13,501 bases of DNA from an uncultured Xanthobacteraceae bacterium (GTDB lineage Bacteria; Pseudomonadota; Alphaproteobacteria; Rhizobiales; Xanthobacteraceae), in contig CATPBC010000191.1 of NCBI GenBank assembly GCA_955652195.1, positions 1-13,501 on the forward strand. Reading direction: 5' to 3'. How positions within the stretch are numbered: the first letter of the stretch is position 1; every line of letters starts with the position of its first letter. A program made the position numbers and the translations under genes. This document shows, piece after piece, positions 1 to 6,980 of this stretch. The notes under the pieces are model-generated. The model ran no database searches, had not been told where the DNA came from, and worked only from the letters and a program-made list of their open reading frames with translations.

Positions 1-987
1 ATCGACCAAAACCTTGGCCTGTTTCCAGGTGGCGTCGTCCTGCATTTTGCCGTCGATCATGACCGCGCCGCTGCCATCCGGCATGGCGGTGAGAATCTTC
101 CTGGCAAACGCGACTTCCCGCGGGTCGGGCGAGAAGACCCGCTTGGCGATCGGCACCTGGCTGGGGTGAAGAGTCCAGGCGCCGGCGCAACCCATCAGGA
201 AGGCATTGCGAAACTGTGCCTCGCAGCCAGCGCCGTCGGCAAAATCCCCGAATGGGCCGTAGAACGGCTTGATGCCGGCGGCGGCGCAGGCATCGACCAT
301 TTTGGCGATCGTGTAGTGCCAAAGGTCCTGCTGAAAGGCCGGCCGCGGCGCGTCGGCCGGACCGGCATCGGCCAGCACTTTGTAGTCCGGGTGGCCGCCG
401 CCGACCCGCGTCGTTTTCATGGCGCGCGAGGCTGCAAGATCCGCGGGGCCGAGGCTCATGCCGTGCATGCGCGGCGACGCGGTCGCGATGGACTCCACGT
501 TATTGACGCCTTCCGCAGTTTCCAGGATGGCGTGAATGAGGATCGGCTTCTTCACGCCGTGCTTGGCTTCAAGCTGGGCGAGGAGCTGATCGAGATAGTG
601 AAGGTCCCAGGCGCCTTCGACCTTCGGCAGCATGATCACGTCGAGCTTGTGGCCCACCGCGCCGACGATCTCGCGAATGTCATCGAGCGCCCACGGCGAA
701 TTGAGCGCATTGATCCGTGTCCACAATCCGGTGGCGCCGAAATCGCAAGCCTGCGCCATGGCGACAAATCCCGCGCGCGCCGCCTCCTTGGCGTCGGCGG
801 GAATGGCGTCTTCCAGATTGCCGAGGACAATGTCGACCTGCGAGACCAGATCCGGCACTTTGGCGCGGACTTTTTCGATGTGCGGCGGCACGAAATGAAT
901 CATCCGCTCGAGCCGCAGCGGCAAATCGCGCAGCGGCGCCGGCGCGCCAATTGCAAGCGGCTTGAAAAAATTGCGCGGCAACTTCAT
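1..987 (-). CDS. Malyl-CoA lyase-like CoA ester lyase (HpcH/HpaI aldolase/citrate lyase family), C-terminus cut by window edge
   Basis: Reading the minus strand from the ATG at 987 gives 329 codons with no stop before the window edge, so the last few residues are missing. The family cleaves or forms C-C bonds of CoA thioesters such as L-malyl-CoA, beta-methylmalyl-CoA or citramalyl-CoA in a Mg-dependent TIM barrel in the cytoplasm. Visible family marks are LEDA at 58-61, ARG in WTRIN at 91, GLU156 in ILETAEG and ASP183 in LGPADLAAS (the expected Mg ligands), GPFGDF at 244-249, and WTLHPSQ at 271-277. These fit the malyl-CoA/beta-methylmalyl-CoA lyase branch better than the CitE subunit of citrate lyase, and no citrate lyase partner genes are present. 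The gene lies 45 bp behind the UbiH-like gene on the same strand with a hairpin between them, and has only a weak ribosome binding site. The exact substrate is an inference. Confidence 0.85.
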   Translation of the reverse strand, partial: MKLPRNFFKPLAIGAPAPLRDLPLRLERMIHFVPPHIEKVRAKVPDLVSQVDIVLGNLEDAIPADAKEAARAGFVAMAQACDFGATGLWTRINALNSPWALDDIREIVGAVGHKLDVIMLPKVEGAWDLHYLDQLLAQLEAKHGVKKPILIHAILETAEGVNNVESIATASPRMHGMSLGPADLAASRAMKTTRVGGGHPDYKVLADAGPADAPRPAFQQDLWHYTIAKMVDACAAAGIKPFYGPFGDFADGAGCEAQFRNAFLMGCAGAWTLHPSQVPIAKRVFSPDPREVAFARKILTAMPDGSGAVMIDGKMQDDATWKQAKVLVD

Positions 988-1004
988 TCCGAAATCCAAT
1001 CCAA

Positions 1005-1025
1005 CCGCTTGCGGCTTACAAGCGG
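1005..1025 (-). promoter_or_regulatory. Intergenic hairpin between UbiH-like gene and malyl-CoA lyase-like gene
   Basis: CCGCTTG at 1005-1011 and CAAGCGG at 1019-1025 form a perfect 7-bp stem with a 7-nt loop. It lies between the stop of the upstream gene (1033) and the ATG at 987. Read on the minus strand it is followed by TTGGATTGGATTT rather than a clean T run. It could act as a partial terminator, attenuator or mRNA-stabilising hairpin that lowers expression of the second gene. The structure is seen directly; the role is inferred. Confidence 0.4.
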
Positions 1026-1032
1026 GCGCACC

Positions 1033-2247
1033 TTACACCATTTCACCGCGCATCAGCTTGGGCTGCGACGCGGCCGGCATCACGCCTTCGCGTATCAATA
1101 CGCGGCGCAACGGTCCGATGCGGTCGACGAAATAAAGCGACAATCCGCGCGCGCCATGGGCCGGCAAAAATTCGCTCAGCAAGCTCCGATTCAAAAGATC
1201 GATAGCAAGCGTCCGGCTGACAATATCGGCACGCCGCTGGCTCTGATAACGCGCCAGCACCTCGGCGTCGCCGAGATCGCGCTTGCGCTGGTGTGCTTCG
1301 GCGACGATTTCGGCGATGCTGGCGGCGTCGCGAAGCCCGAGATTGAGCCCCTGCGCGCCGATCGGCGGCACCACGTGGGCTGCTTCACCGACGAGCGCGA
1401 TGCGATTGCGCGCAATGCCAGCCGCGGTCTCGACCGCAAGCGGGAAGACGCCGCGGCCCGCTTCAACAGTGATGTCGCCGAGCAGCCAATGCGACCGGAT
1501 CTCGATCGCGTTTGCCAGCTCCGCATCGTCCTTGACTAAAAGCTCGTCGCATTGCGCCGGCGCGACCACACAAACAAGGCTCGAACGCCGCCCAGGAAGC
1601 GGTACCAGCGTGAACGGACCTTGCTCGGTGTGGAATTCGGTCGACGTATCGTCGTGCGTTCGCGCATGGCTGAGGTTGAGCGTGAGCGCGATCTGCGGAT
1701 AGGCGCGGCGCCGCGTCGTGATGCCGGCAGCCGCGCGGCAGACCGAGCGCGCGCCATCCGCGCCAATCGCGAGTTGCACGCGCGTCTCGCCTTGACCGTG
1801 CTTGATGGTGACCGCCGAAGCGTCGCATTCAATGGCGAGAGCCGGCGCCGCGATCCAGGTCAGAGAAAGGGTAGCGGCACGCGCTTGTAGCGCCGCCATG
1901 AGATGCCGGTTCTCGATATTGTACCCGAATGCGTCGCAATCGATTTCTGCGGCGGTAAACAATACTTCGGGTGCGCGAAACAGCCGCCGCGTGTCGTCGA
2001 TGATGCGGAGTTTTTTCAGGGGCGCGGCGTGCGGCACGCAGCCCTTCCACACGCCCAAAGTGTCAAGCGCCGCCACCGAACCCGCCAACAGCGCGGTCGT
2101 GCGATGATCCATCTGCGCCGGCGGCGCGATAAGCAGCGTGTCCACACCGGCAGCGGCAAGCGCGATCGCGCTTACCAGCCCGGCCGGACCGGCGCCGACG
2201 ATGGCCACTTGGGCGGTAAAGACTTCGGCAGCGGGAGGGTGGGTCAC
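1033..2247 (-). CDS. UbiH/UbiF-family FAD-dependent hydroxylase (probable ubiquinone biosynthesis)
   Basis: This 404-residue flavoprotein belongs to the class A aromatic hydroxylases that add a hydroxyl group to the ubiquinone ring precursor using NAD(P)H, O2 and FAD. It has the N-terminal dinucleotide fold VGAGPAG at 17-23, the second FAD motif IGADGARS at 161-168, and the ribityl-binding motif GEAAH at 287-291 followed by PPIGAQGLNLGLRDA at 294-308. That last block is diagnostic of the UbiH/UbiF/UbiL group; GLU replaces the more common ASP in GDAAH. Length matches the family (about 390-410). The start is a GTG at 2245-2247, chosen because the FAD fold begins at residue 13 and AGGATAA lies just upstream. 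Which ring carbon it hydroxylates cannot be told from sequence alone, so no symbol is given. Confidence 0.88.
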   Translation of the reverse strand: MTHPPAAEVFTAQVAIVGAGPAGLVSAIALAAAGVDTLLIAPPAQMDHRTTALLAGSVAALDTLGVWKGCVPHAAPLKKLRIIDDTRRLFRAPEVLFTAAEIDCDAFGYNIENRHLMAALQARAATLSLTWIAAPALAIECDASAVTIKHGQGETRVQLAIGADGARSVCRAAAGITTRRRAYPQIALTLNLSHARTHDDTSTEFHTEQGPFTLVPLPGRRSSLVCVVAPAQCDELLVKDDAELANAIEIRSHWLLGDITVEAGRGVFPLAVETAAGIARNRIALVGEAAHVVPPIGAQGLNLGLRDAASIAEIVAEAHQRKRDLGDAEVLARYQSQRRADIVSRTLAIDLLNRSLLSEFLPAHGARGLSLYFVDRIGPLRRVLIREGVMPAASQPKLMRGEMV

Positions 2248-2363
2248 AGTTATCCTGCAATCCTATCGGTCAAGCGCTGCGACGCGCTGTGGGTTAGGGT
2301 CAAAAACCCTGCAATCACACGGCGCTTGCGTACGGTCCTCAATTTAACATGTAAGCTTCCGAT
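2248..2363. promoter_or_regulatory. Divergent intergenic region, UbiH-like gene / pcs
   Basis: This 116-bp region must hold the starts of both divergent transcripts. It contains a perfect hairpin AGGGT-CAAAA-ACCCT at 2296-2310 and a 9-bp direct repeat CCTGCAATC at 2254-2262 and 2308-2316. Toward pcs, TTGCGT at 2326-2331 and TGTAAG at 2350-2355 are 18 bp apart and could be a weak sigma-70 promoter. That would start the RNA within a few bases of the pcs ATG. No known operator is recognised. Confidence 0.3.
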
Positions 2364-3080
2364 ATGGATCCCGATACTCCACCCGGATCGGCCGGGCCTG
2401 CGCAGATCGCGGCGGCCTTTGCGGTGCATGTTTTTACCGCCTGCGGCGCCGGTTGTGCATTATTGGCTTTGATTGCCGCAGTGAACAGCGACTGGCCGAT
2501 CATGTTCGCTTGGCTAGGCGCTGCGCTCTGCATCGACGGTGTCGACGGCACCTTCGCGCGGCGTCTGCAGGTCGCCAAGCTATTGCCGCGCTGGTCGGGC
2601 GACATCCTCGACCTGGTGGTCGACATCCTCAATTACGTTTTCGTGCCGGCCTATGCCTTGGCGGCGAGCGGACTGTTGCCCGGGCCCGCGGCGATTGCCC
2701 TTGCCATCCTGATTGTCGTGACCGGCGCGCTTTATTTCGCCGATCGGCTGATGAAAACATCCGATTATTATTTCCGCGGCTTCCCGGCGCTGTGGAACGT
2801 CGCCGCGTTTTATTTGTTCATCTTAAAACTCGACCCTTGGGTCGGCGCGGCGACCATTACTGCGCTGGCCGCGCTGACCTTTGTGCCGTTTCATGTCGTC
2901 CATCCGGTGCGTATCAGCCATTTGCGCGGGATTACGACTGCGGCACTCGTCGTTTGGGCGCTGCTTGCGATCGTTGCCATCGCGGAAAATCTCAACCCGC
3001 CGGTCTGGATCGGTGCCGCTTTGTGCCTGTTGGCAGTTTATTTCGTCGCCGTGGGTTTTATCCGGCGTCACCACCCATGA
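2364..3080 (+). CDS. pcs: Phosphatidylcholine synthase (CDP-diacylglycerol-choline O-phosphatidyltransferase)
   Basis: This 238-residue polytopic inner-membrane enzyme condenses choline with CDP-diacylglycerol to make phosphatidylcholine and CMP, the one-step route known from rhizobia and some host-associated bacteria. The Pcs form of the CDP-alcohol phosphotransferase motif, DGX2ARX12GX3DX3D, is complete at 61-87 (D61, G62, A65, R66, G79, D83, D87). Other family marks are the early AVHVFTA (20-26), GALYFADRLMKTSDYYFRGFPALWN in the middle and FHVVHPVRI toward the C-terminus. Length is close to characterised Pcs proteins (about 240). The protein is mostly hydrophobic, with six to eight likely membrane segments. 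The ribosome binding site is weak. Phosphatidylserine or phosphatidylglycerophosphate synthase is the main alternative, but the 12-residue spacing and HPVR block favour Pcs. Confidence 0.87.
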   Translation: MDPDTPPGSAGPAQIAAAFAVHVFTACGAGCALLALIAAVNSDWPIMFAWLGAALCIDGVDGTFARRLQVAKLLPRWSGDILDLVVDILNYVFVPAYALAASGLLPGPAAIALAILIVVTGALYFADRLMKTSDYYFRGFPALWNVAAFYLFILKLDPWVGAATITALAALTFVPFHVVHPVRISHLRGITTAALVVWALLAIVAIAENLNPPVWIGAALCLLAVYFVAVGFIRRHHP

Positions 3081-3130
3081 ACGTGCCGCCAGCGCGTAAG
3101 TGCACCTGCTGCAACACTATGCCAATGGCC

Positions 3131-3158
3131 TTGCGCCGACCTCCCGACCACCTATGAT
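3131..3158 (+). promoter_or_regulatory. Candidate sigma-70 promoter for quinone oxidoreductase gene
   Basis: TTGCGC at 3131-3136 and TATGAT at 3153-3158 are separated by 16 bp. The -10 matches the consensus at five of six positions, and the predicted start near 3165 gives a leader of about 45 nt before the ATG at 3210. It lies after the pcs stop (3080), so the oxidoreductase gene probably has its own promoter. Confidence 0.45.
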
Positions 3159-3209
3159 CGCGCCCGATTTCCAGCCACAAGCTTTGCATAGTCACGATAG
3201 GAGAAGACA

Positions 3210-4187
3210 ATGGTTGCTGCAGTGCGCGTTCATAAGGTCGGCGGTCCAGAAGTCCTGACATACGAAGAGATCGAAGTCGGCGCTCCTGGCCAGGGTCAAA
3301 TCCGTGTCAAGCAACACGCCTGCGGCGTCAATTTCATCGATACCTACTTTCGCATGGGCATGTACCCCGCGCCGGCCGGCTTACCCTTTGTTGCCGGCAA
3401 CGAGGCCGCGGGCGAGGTGACCGTAGTCGGTCCGGGCGTGATCGATTTCAAGGTCGGCGATCGCGTGGCTTACGTCGTGGCGCTGGGATGCTATGCGGCG
3501 GAGCGCCTGGTGCCCGCCGATCGCGCCGTCAAATTGCCGGCCAGTATCAGCTACGAACAGGCCGCTGCTATGATGCTCAAGGGCATGACGGCCGAATATC
3601 TGGTTCGGCGCACCTTCAAGGTCGAGAAGGGCATGAACGTGCTCATGCATGCGGCTGCCGGCGGCGTCGGGCTCATCCTATGCCAATGGGCCAATCATCT
3701 CGGCGCCAATGTCATCGGCACGGTGGGATCAAAGGACAAGGCCGCACTGGCCAAGGCGAACGGCTGTCATCACACGATCCTTTATCGCGACGAGGATTTT
3801 GTCGCGCCCGTGAAGGAAATCACCGGCGGCAAATTGTGCGACGTGGTGTATGACGGCATCGGTAAGACCACTTTCCCGGCATCGCTCGACTGCATTCGCC
3901 CGCTCGGCATGTTCGTGAGCTTCGGCAGCGCGTCGGGACAGATCGATGCGTTCAACATCAATATCCTGCAAACCAAGGGCTCATTGTTTGCCACCCGCCC
4001 GACGCTCAACACCTATGCCGCCAAGCGCCAAGATCTGCTTGCAATCGCCAACGATCTGTTCGATGTCGTCGGCAAGGGAGCGGTTAAAGTCCCGGTCAAT
4101 CAAAAATATCCGCTGCGCGATGCGGTCAAAGCGCATCGTGATCTGGAAGGACGCGCCACCACCGGCTCTTCGATCCTGATACCGTAA
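3210..4187 (+). CDS. NADPH:quinone oxidoreductase, zeta-crystallin-like (zinc-free MDR family)
   Basis: This 325-residue cytoplasmic medium-chain dehydrogenase/reductase transfers hydride from NADPH to quinones or other electrophilic carbonyl acceptors. The GroES-like N-terminal part carries NFIDTYFR (41-48) and AGNEAAGEV (62-70). The nucleotide-binding part carries the quinone-oxidoreductase signature LKGMTAEYL (123-131) followed by AAAGGVG (148-154), the NADPH phosphate-binding loop. The zinc ligands of alcohol dehydrogenases are absent, as expected for this subfamily. Length matches E. coli Qor (327). The ATG has the best ribosome binding site in this part of the window, AGGAG at 3199-3203 with a 6-nt spacer. 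The stop lies 28 bp before the CPBP protease gene, so the two may be cotranscribed. The physiological substrate is not deducible. Confidence 0.9.
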   Translation: MVAAVRVHKVGGPEVLTYEEIEVGAPGQGQIRVKQHACGVNFIDTYFRMGMYPAPAGLPFVAGNEAAGEVTVVGPGVIDFKVGDRVAYVVALGCYAAERLVPADRAVKLPASISYEQAAAMMLKGMTAEYLVRRTFKVEKGMNVLMHAAAGGVGLILCQWANHLGANVIGTVGSKDKAALAKANGCHHTILYRDEDFVAPVKEITGGKLCDVVYDGIGKTTFPASLDCIRPLGMFVSFGSASGQIDAFNINILQTKGSLFATRPTLNTYAAKRQDLLAIANDLFDVVGKGAVKVPVNQKYPLRDAVKAHRDLEGRATTGSSILIP

Positions 4188-4215
4188 TCATCTCCTGCCG
4201 CAGGCCGATGGCCGC

Positions 4216-4923
4216 ATGAAAATCTGGGGCTATTGGGCCACGCTGGGCTGGAGCATTCTGGCCTTCCTGGCGGGACAGTTTGTCGGCTTCGGCGCCCTCC
4301 TGTGGGTGCGCAGGGGCGATTGGGACTCGCTCCTGCTGACTTCTTTTGACGGCGTGCTCGTCACGATCTTCATCGTTCTCTCTAATCCGATCACAATCGG
4401 AGTGCTCGCGATTGCGGCGCGGCTTGCTCGGGCCAATCTGACGGAATATTTCGCACTGAAATGGCCGTCGCCGCGCGACCTGGGGCTCGGCGTCGCGTCG
4501 TTGGTCGGACTAATCGCCGCCGGCGACGCATTGTTGTACTTCACCGGCCGCGATCTGGTGACCTCGTTCCAGCTGCAGTCCTATACGACGGCAGCGGCGG
4601 CGGGTTGGCTTCCAGCGATGCTGGCAGGCGCCATGATCGTCGCGCCGGCAGGCGAAGAGACAATGTTTCGTGGATTTTTATTCCGCGGCTGGGTGCGTTC
4701 GCCGCGTTCCGCTTGGCCCGCAATCGTCGTGATCTCGATGCTCTGGGCAATGCTGCACATCCAGTACGACTGGACGGGCATGCTGCAGATTTTTGTCATT
4801 GGTTTATTCCTTGGCTGGATGCGCTGGCGCAGCGGCTCGCTCGCGCTAACCTTTCTGCTGCACGCGCTCTTCAATCTGGAAGGCACCTTGGAAACATTTG
4901 CGGTGATACATTTCGCGAAGTGA
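4216..4923 (+). CDS. CPBP family intramembrane glutamic endopeptidase (CAAX/Abi-type)
   Basis: This 235-residue integral membrane protein has the three motifs of the CPBP/Rce1-like family in order: EETMFR at 147-152 (catalytic GLU147/GLU148), the motif-2 histidine HIS181 in LWAMLH, and HALFN at 216-220. About seven hydrophobic segments are visible, including residues 8-30, 45-70, 90-108, 131-145, 167-181, 189-202 and 207-222. Bacterial members cleave membrane or prenylated substrates, or act in self-immunity to small peptides; the substrate here is unknown. The motif-2 position usually occupied by PHE is TRP177, a mild variation. It follows the quinone oxidoreductase by 28 bp and converges on bioD, leaving 38 bp. 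An earlier ATG at 4208 is out of frame and stops at once. Confidence 0.88.
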   Translation: MKIWGYWATLGWSILAFLAGQFVGFGALLWVRRGDWDSLLLTSFDGVLVTIFIVLSNPITIGVLAIAARLARANLTEYFALKWPSPRDLGLGVASLVGLIAAGDALLYFTGRDLVTSFQLQSYTTAAAAGWLPAMLAGAMIVAPAGEETMFRGFLFRGWVRSPRSAWPAIVVISMLWAMLHIQYDWTGMLQIFVIGLFLGWMRWRSGSLALTFLLHALFNLEGTLETFAVIHFAK

Positions 4924-4961
4924 GTGTCAGTCGAGCCGAAGATGTGCGGATGAGGTTCCGC

Positions 4962-5651
4962 TCACGATGAACCGAAAATGCGATCCAACGCCGCAATGGT
5001 GCCGCTGCTCGGCCGTCCACCCGGTTCGAGTTGTTGACGCGGCAAGCCGATCACCGGTTCGGCAAATCGCGCAATGGCGGCTACGGTCTCGTCGAGCGGC
5101 ACCGGCGAACCCGGTGTTTCGCTGACGATGATGGCAAGAACAGCCATATCGCGGCGGAACAGCGCATCGAGTGCGGTGAGAGTGTGACTGATCGTGCCGA
5201 GATAGGAGCCGACGACTAGGATGAGCGGAAGTTGCAGCGCCATCATGACGTCGAGGATCGTACGTTGCTCATCGAGCGGAACCATGATGCCGCCGACACC
5301 CTCGACCAGTAAAATCTCGCGGCGGTCCTCGATCGCTGATTTGCAAAAAGCCACGACGTCGTCCACGTCGATGCGGCGGCCTTCGCGGCGAGCGGCGAGG
5401 TCCGGCGAGATCGCCGCGCGAAACCGCCAAGGTGAAATTCGTTCGATGTTTTGCAGCGTCACGGGGAAGCCGAGCGCCTGAAGCAAAATACCGGGATCGC
5501 TTGCGTCAGGCTGATCGGGGTCAAATCCGCTGACGACCGGTTTGATCGCGTCAACCGAGCGGCCCATCTGGCGCAAATGCCGAATGAGCGACGCGCCGAC
5601 GAAGGTTTTTCCGACATCCGTTCCGGTCCCAGTAATGAAGATCGCGGTCAC
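4962..5651 (-). CDS. bioD: Dethiobiotin synthetase
   Basis: BioD (229 residues) closes the ureido ring of 7,8-diaminopelargonate with CO2 and ATP to give dethiobiotin, the penultimate biotin step, in the cytoplasm. The P-loop GTGTDVGKT lies at 8-16, the substrate lysine region IKPVVSG at 36-42, and VEGVGG at 116-121 matches the VEGAGG element. Length is typical (about 220-230). The start is GTG at 5649-5651, only 4 bp after the bioF stop; it is chosen because the P-loop begins at residue 8 as in the family, and an AAGGCG in the end of bioF serves as a plausible ribosome binding site. The spacing indicates a bioF-bioD operon with coupled translation. Confidence 0.95.
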   Translation of the reverse strand: MTAIFITGTGTDVGKTFVGASLIRHLRQMGRSVDAIKPVVSGFDPDQPDASDPGILLQALGFPVTLQNIERISPWRFRAAISPDLAARREGRRIDVDDVVAFCKSAIEDRREILLVEGVGGIMVPLDEQRTILDVMMALQLPLILVVGSYLGTISHTLTALDALFRRDMAVLAIIVSETPGSPVPLDETVAAIARFAEPVIGLPRQQLEPGGRPSSGTIAALDRIFGSS

Positions 5652-5655
5652 CGGA

Positions 5656-6816
5656 TCAACGCCTTAAAACGTGCGACCGCACCAGTTCGGCAAGGCGCGC
5701 AATATCGCTGTCGTCGTGCGGTGCGGTAAAAGCAAAGCGTAGCCGCGCGGTACCGGCCGGCACGGTGGGTGGACGGATCGCGACGACAAGGAAACCGTTG
5801 TCGCAAAGGCGATCGGATGCCGCCAACGCCGCAGCCGTATCCCCGACGATCACCGGCACGATGGCGCTTTGGGCGTCCGGCAGATTAAGTGCGCGCGTGA
5901 ACAGGCGCGCCTTTCGCAACGGCTCGGCGGCATAGGCCGGGTCGCGCTCGATCACGTCGAGAGCGGCAATCGCCGCGGCGACAACGGCGGGCGGCAGGCC
6001 AGTCGAGTAGATAAAAGTGCGCGCCCGCGTGCGCATAAGATCAATCACGGCATTCGACGCGCACAAATATCCGCCATAAGCGCCGACCGCCTTGGACAGT
6101 GTTCCCATCTGCAGCGGCACCTGAATAGGCGAATGCGCAGCGCCGTTGACGAAAGTAGAACCGCGGCCGCCACCGATCACGCCGAGCCCGTGCGCATCGT
6201 CGCTGAGCAACCAAGCGTCGAAGCGCTGTGCCAGCTGCGATAGCGCGGCGAGCGGCGCAATGTCACCGTCCATCGAAAAGACGCCGTCGGTGGCGATGAG
6301 CGCTCGTTTCTTTGTACCGCGATGTGCCCCCAGGATTTCTTCCGCGTGGCTCGGGTCACCGTGGCGGTAGCGTTGGATCTCTGCGCCGCTTAACTTGGCG
6401 CCGGCGTGAATGCAGGCGTGTGAGAGCTCATCCATGACGATGAGATCGTCTGGGCCGGCCAAGGCCGGAATGATGCCGGTATTGGCGAGATAACCGGAGC
6501 CGAAGACACACGCAGCCTCCGTGCCCTTGAGCCGCGCCAAGCGCGTTTCGAGCTCTGCATAAAGCGGATGATTCCCGGTAACCAGCCGCGATGCGCCGGC
6601 ACCGACGCCGTAGCGCTTCGTCGCATCGATGGCCGCTGCGATGACCTGCGGATGTTGACTGAGATTGAGGTAATCGTTGCAGGAGAACGACAGCAGGCGA
6701 CGCCCGTCGCGCTCGACCCAAATTCCCGTTCGCGCGGTGACCGCAGGCGCGCGGCGAAGCTGCGCGCGTTCCAGCGCGGCGAGCTTGTCGGCGGCAAATT
6801 CTTCCAGCGAACGCAT
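5656..6816 (-). CDS. bioF: 8-amino-7-oxononanoate synthase
   Basis: BioF (386 residues) is a PLP enzyme that condenses pimeloyl thioester with L-alanine, releasing CO2, to form 8-amino-7-oxononanoate. The fold-type I alpha-oxoamine synthase marks are FSCNDYLNLSQHP (44-56), GAGASRLVTGNHPLY (72-86), ELSHAC (130-135) with the PLP-stacking HIS133, the DDAHG motif (206-210), and the Schiff-base LYS242 in GTLSKAVGAYGG. The closest relatives by fold are 5-aminolevulinate synthase and 2-amino-3-ketobutyrate CoA ligase. The early residues, the length and direct linkage to bioD favour BioF. It is the first gene of the minus-strand bio operon. The ATG at 6816 has a modest purine-rich stretch upstream. 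Its promoter must lie in the 164-bp region shared with bioA. Confidence 0.94.
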   Translation of the reverse strand: MRSLEEFAADKLAALERAQLRRAPAVTARTGIWVERDGRRLLSFSCNDYLNLSQHPQVIAAAIDATKRYGVGAGASRLVTGNHPLYAELETRLARLKGTEAACVFGSGYLANTGIIPALAGPDDLIVMDELSHACIHAGAKLSGAEIQRYRHGDPSHAEEILGAHRGTKKRALIATDGVFSMDGDIAPLAALSQLAQRFDAWLLSDDAHGLGVIGGGRGSTFVNGAAHSPIQVPLQMGTLSKAVGAYGGYLCASNAVIDLMRTRARTFIYSTGLPPAVVAAAIAALDVIERDPAYAAEPLRKARLFTRALNLPDAQSAIVPVIVGDTAAALAASDRLCDNGFLVVAIRPPTVPAGTARLRFAFTAPHDDSDIARLAELVRSHVLRR

Positions 6817-6872
6817 CTGCTTCCCGCTTACCTTTCAAACGAAGGTGACCTCGGCAGCGCCGGGAGGCACAA

Positions 6873-6913
6873 TGGTGGCCGCTACAGCGTGACCCCGCAA
6901 AAGCGGCCTACCA
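6873..6913. promoter_or_regulatory. Long interrupted palindrome in the bioF/bioA divergent region
   Basis: TGGTGGCCGCT at 6873-6883 pairs with AGCGGCC at 6902-6908 and ACCA at 6910-6913, with a single bulged T at 6909. This gives 11 paired bases around an 18-nt loop that itself contains GCG and CGC. On the plus strand the arm is followed by ATTTT (6914-6918). It could be an operator shared by both bio transcripts, or a leader hairpin affecting bioA. I do not see the TTATAGATAA-type BioR box known from other alphaproteobacteria in 6817-6980. The pairing is seen directly; the role is inferred. Confidence 0.45.
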
Positions 6914-6980
6914 ATTTTAGGAAGAGATCATCCTCAACCGAAATCCAGGGCCTTAGGCTCTGCCTCCATGAAAGCGCCGA

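Noticed and set aside
166..1539. A 457-codon open frame on the plus strand crossing two minus-strand genes
   Set aside because: It runs antisense to the malyl-CoA lyase-like and UbiH-like genes, both with full family motifs. Its translation is low-complexity and ARG/HIS-rich. It is a stop-poor antisense shadow of GC-rich codons.
3077..3157. A 26-codon frame overlapping the pcs stop (ATGA)
   Set aside because: Stop-start overlap is suggestive, but the frame is very short, lacks a ribosome binding site and covers the likely promoter of the next gene.
4946..4961. Small inverted repeat GCGGA/TCCGC between the CPBP protease gene and bioD as a terminator
   Set aside because: Only five base pairs and no T run on either strand.
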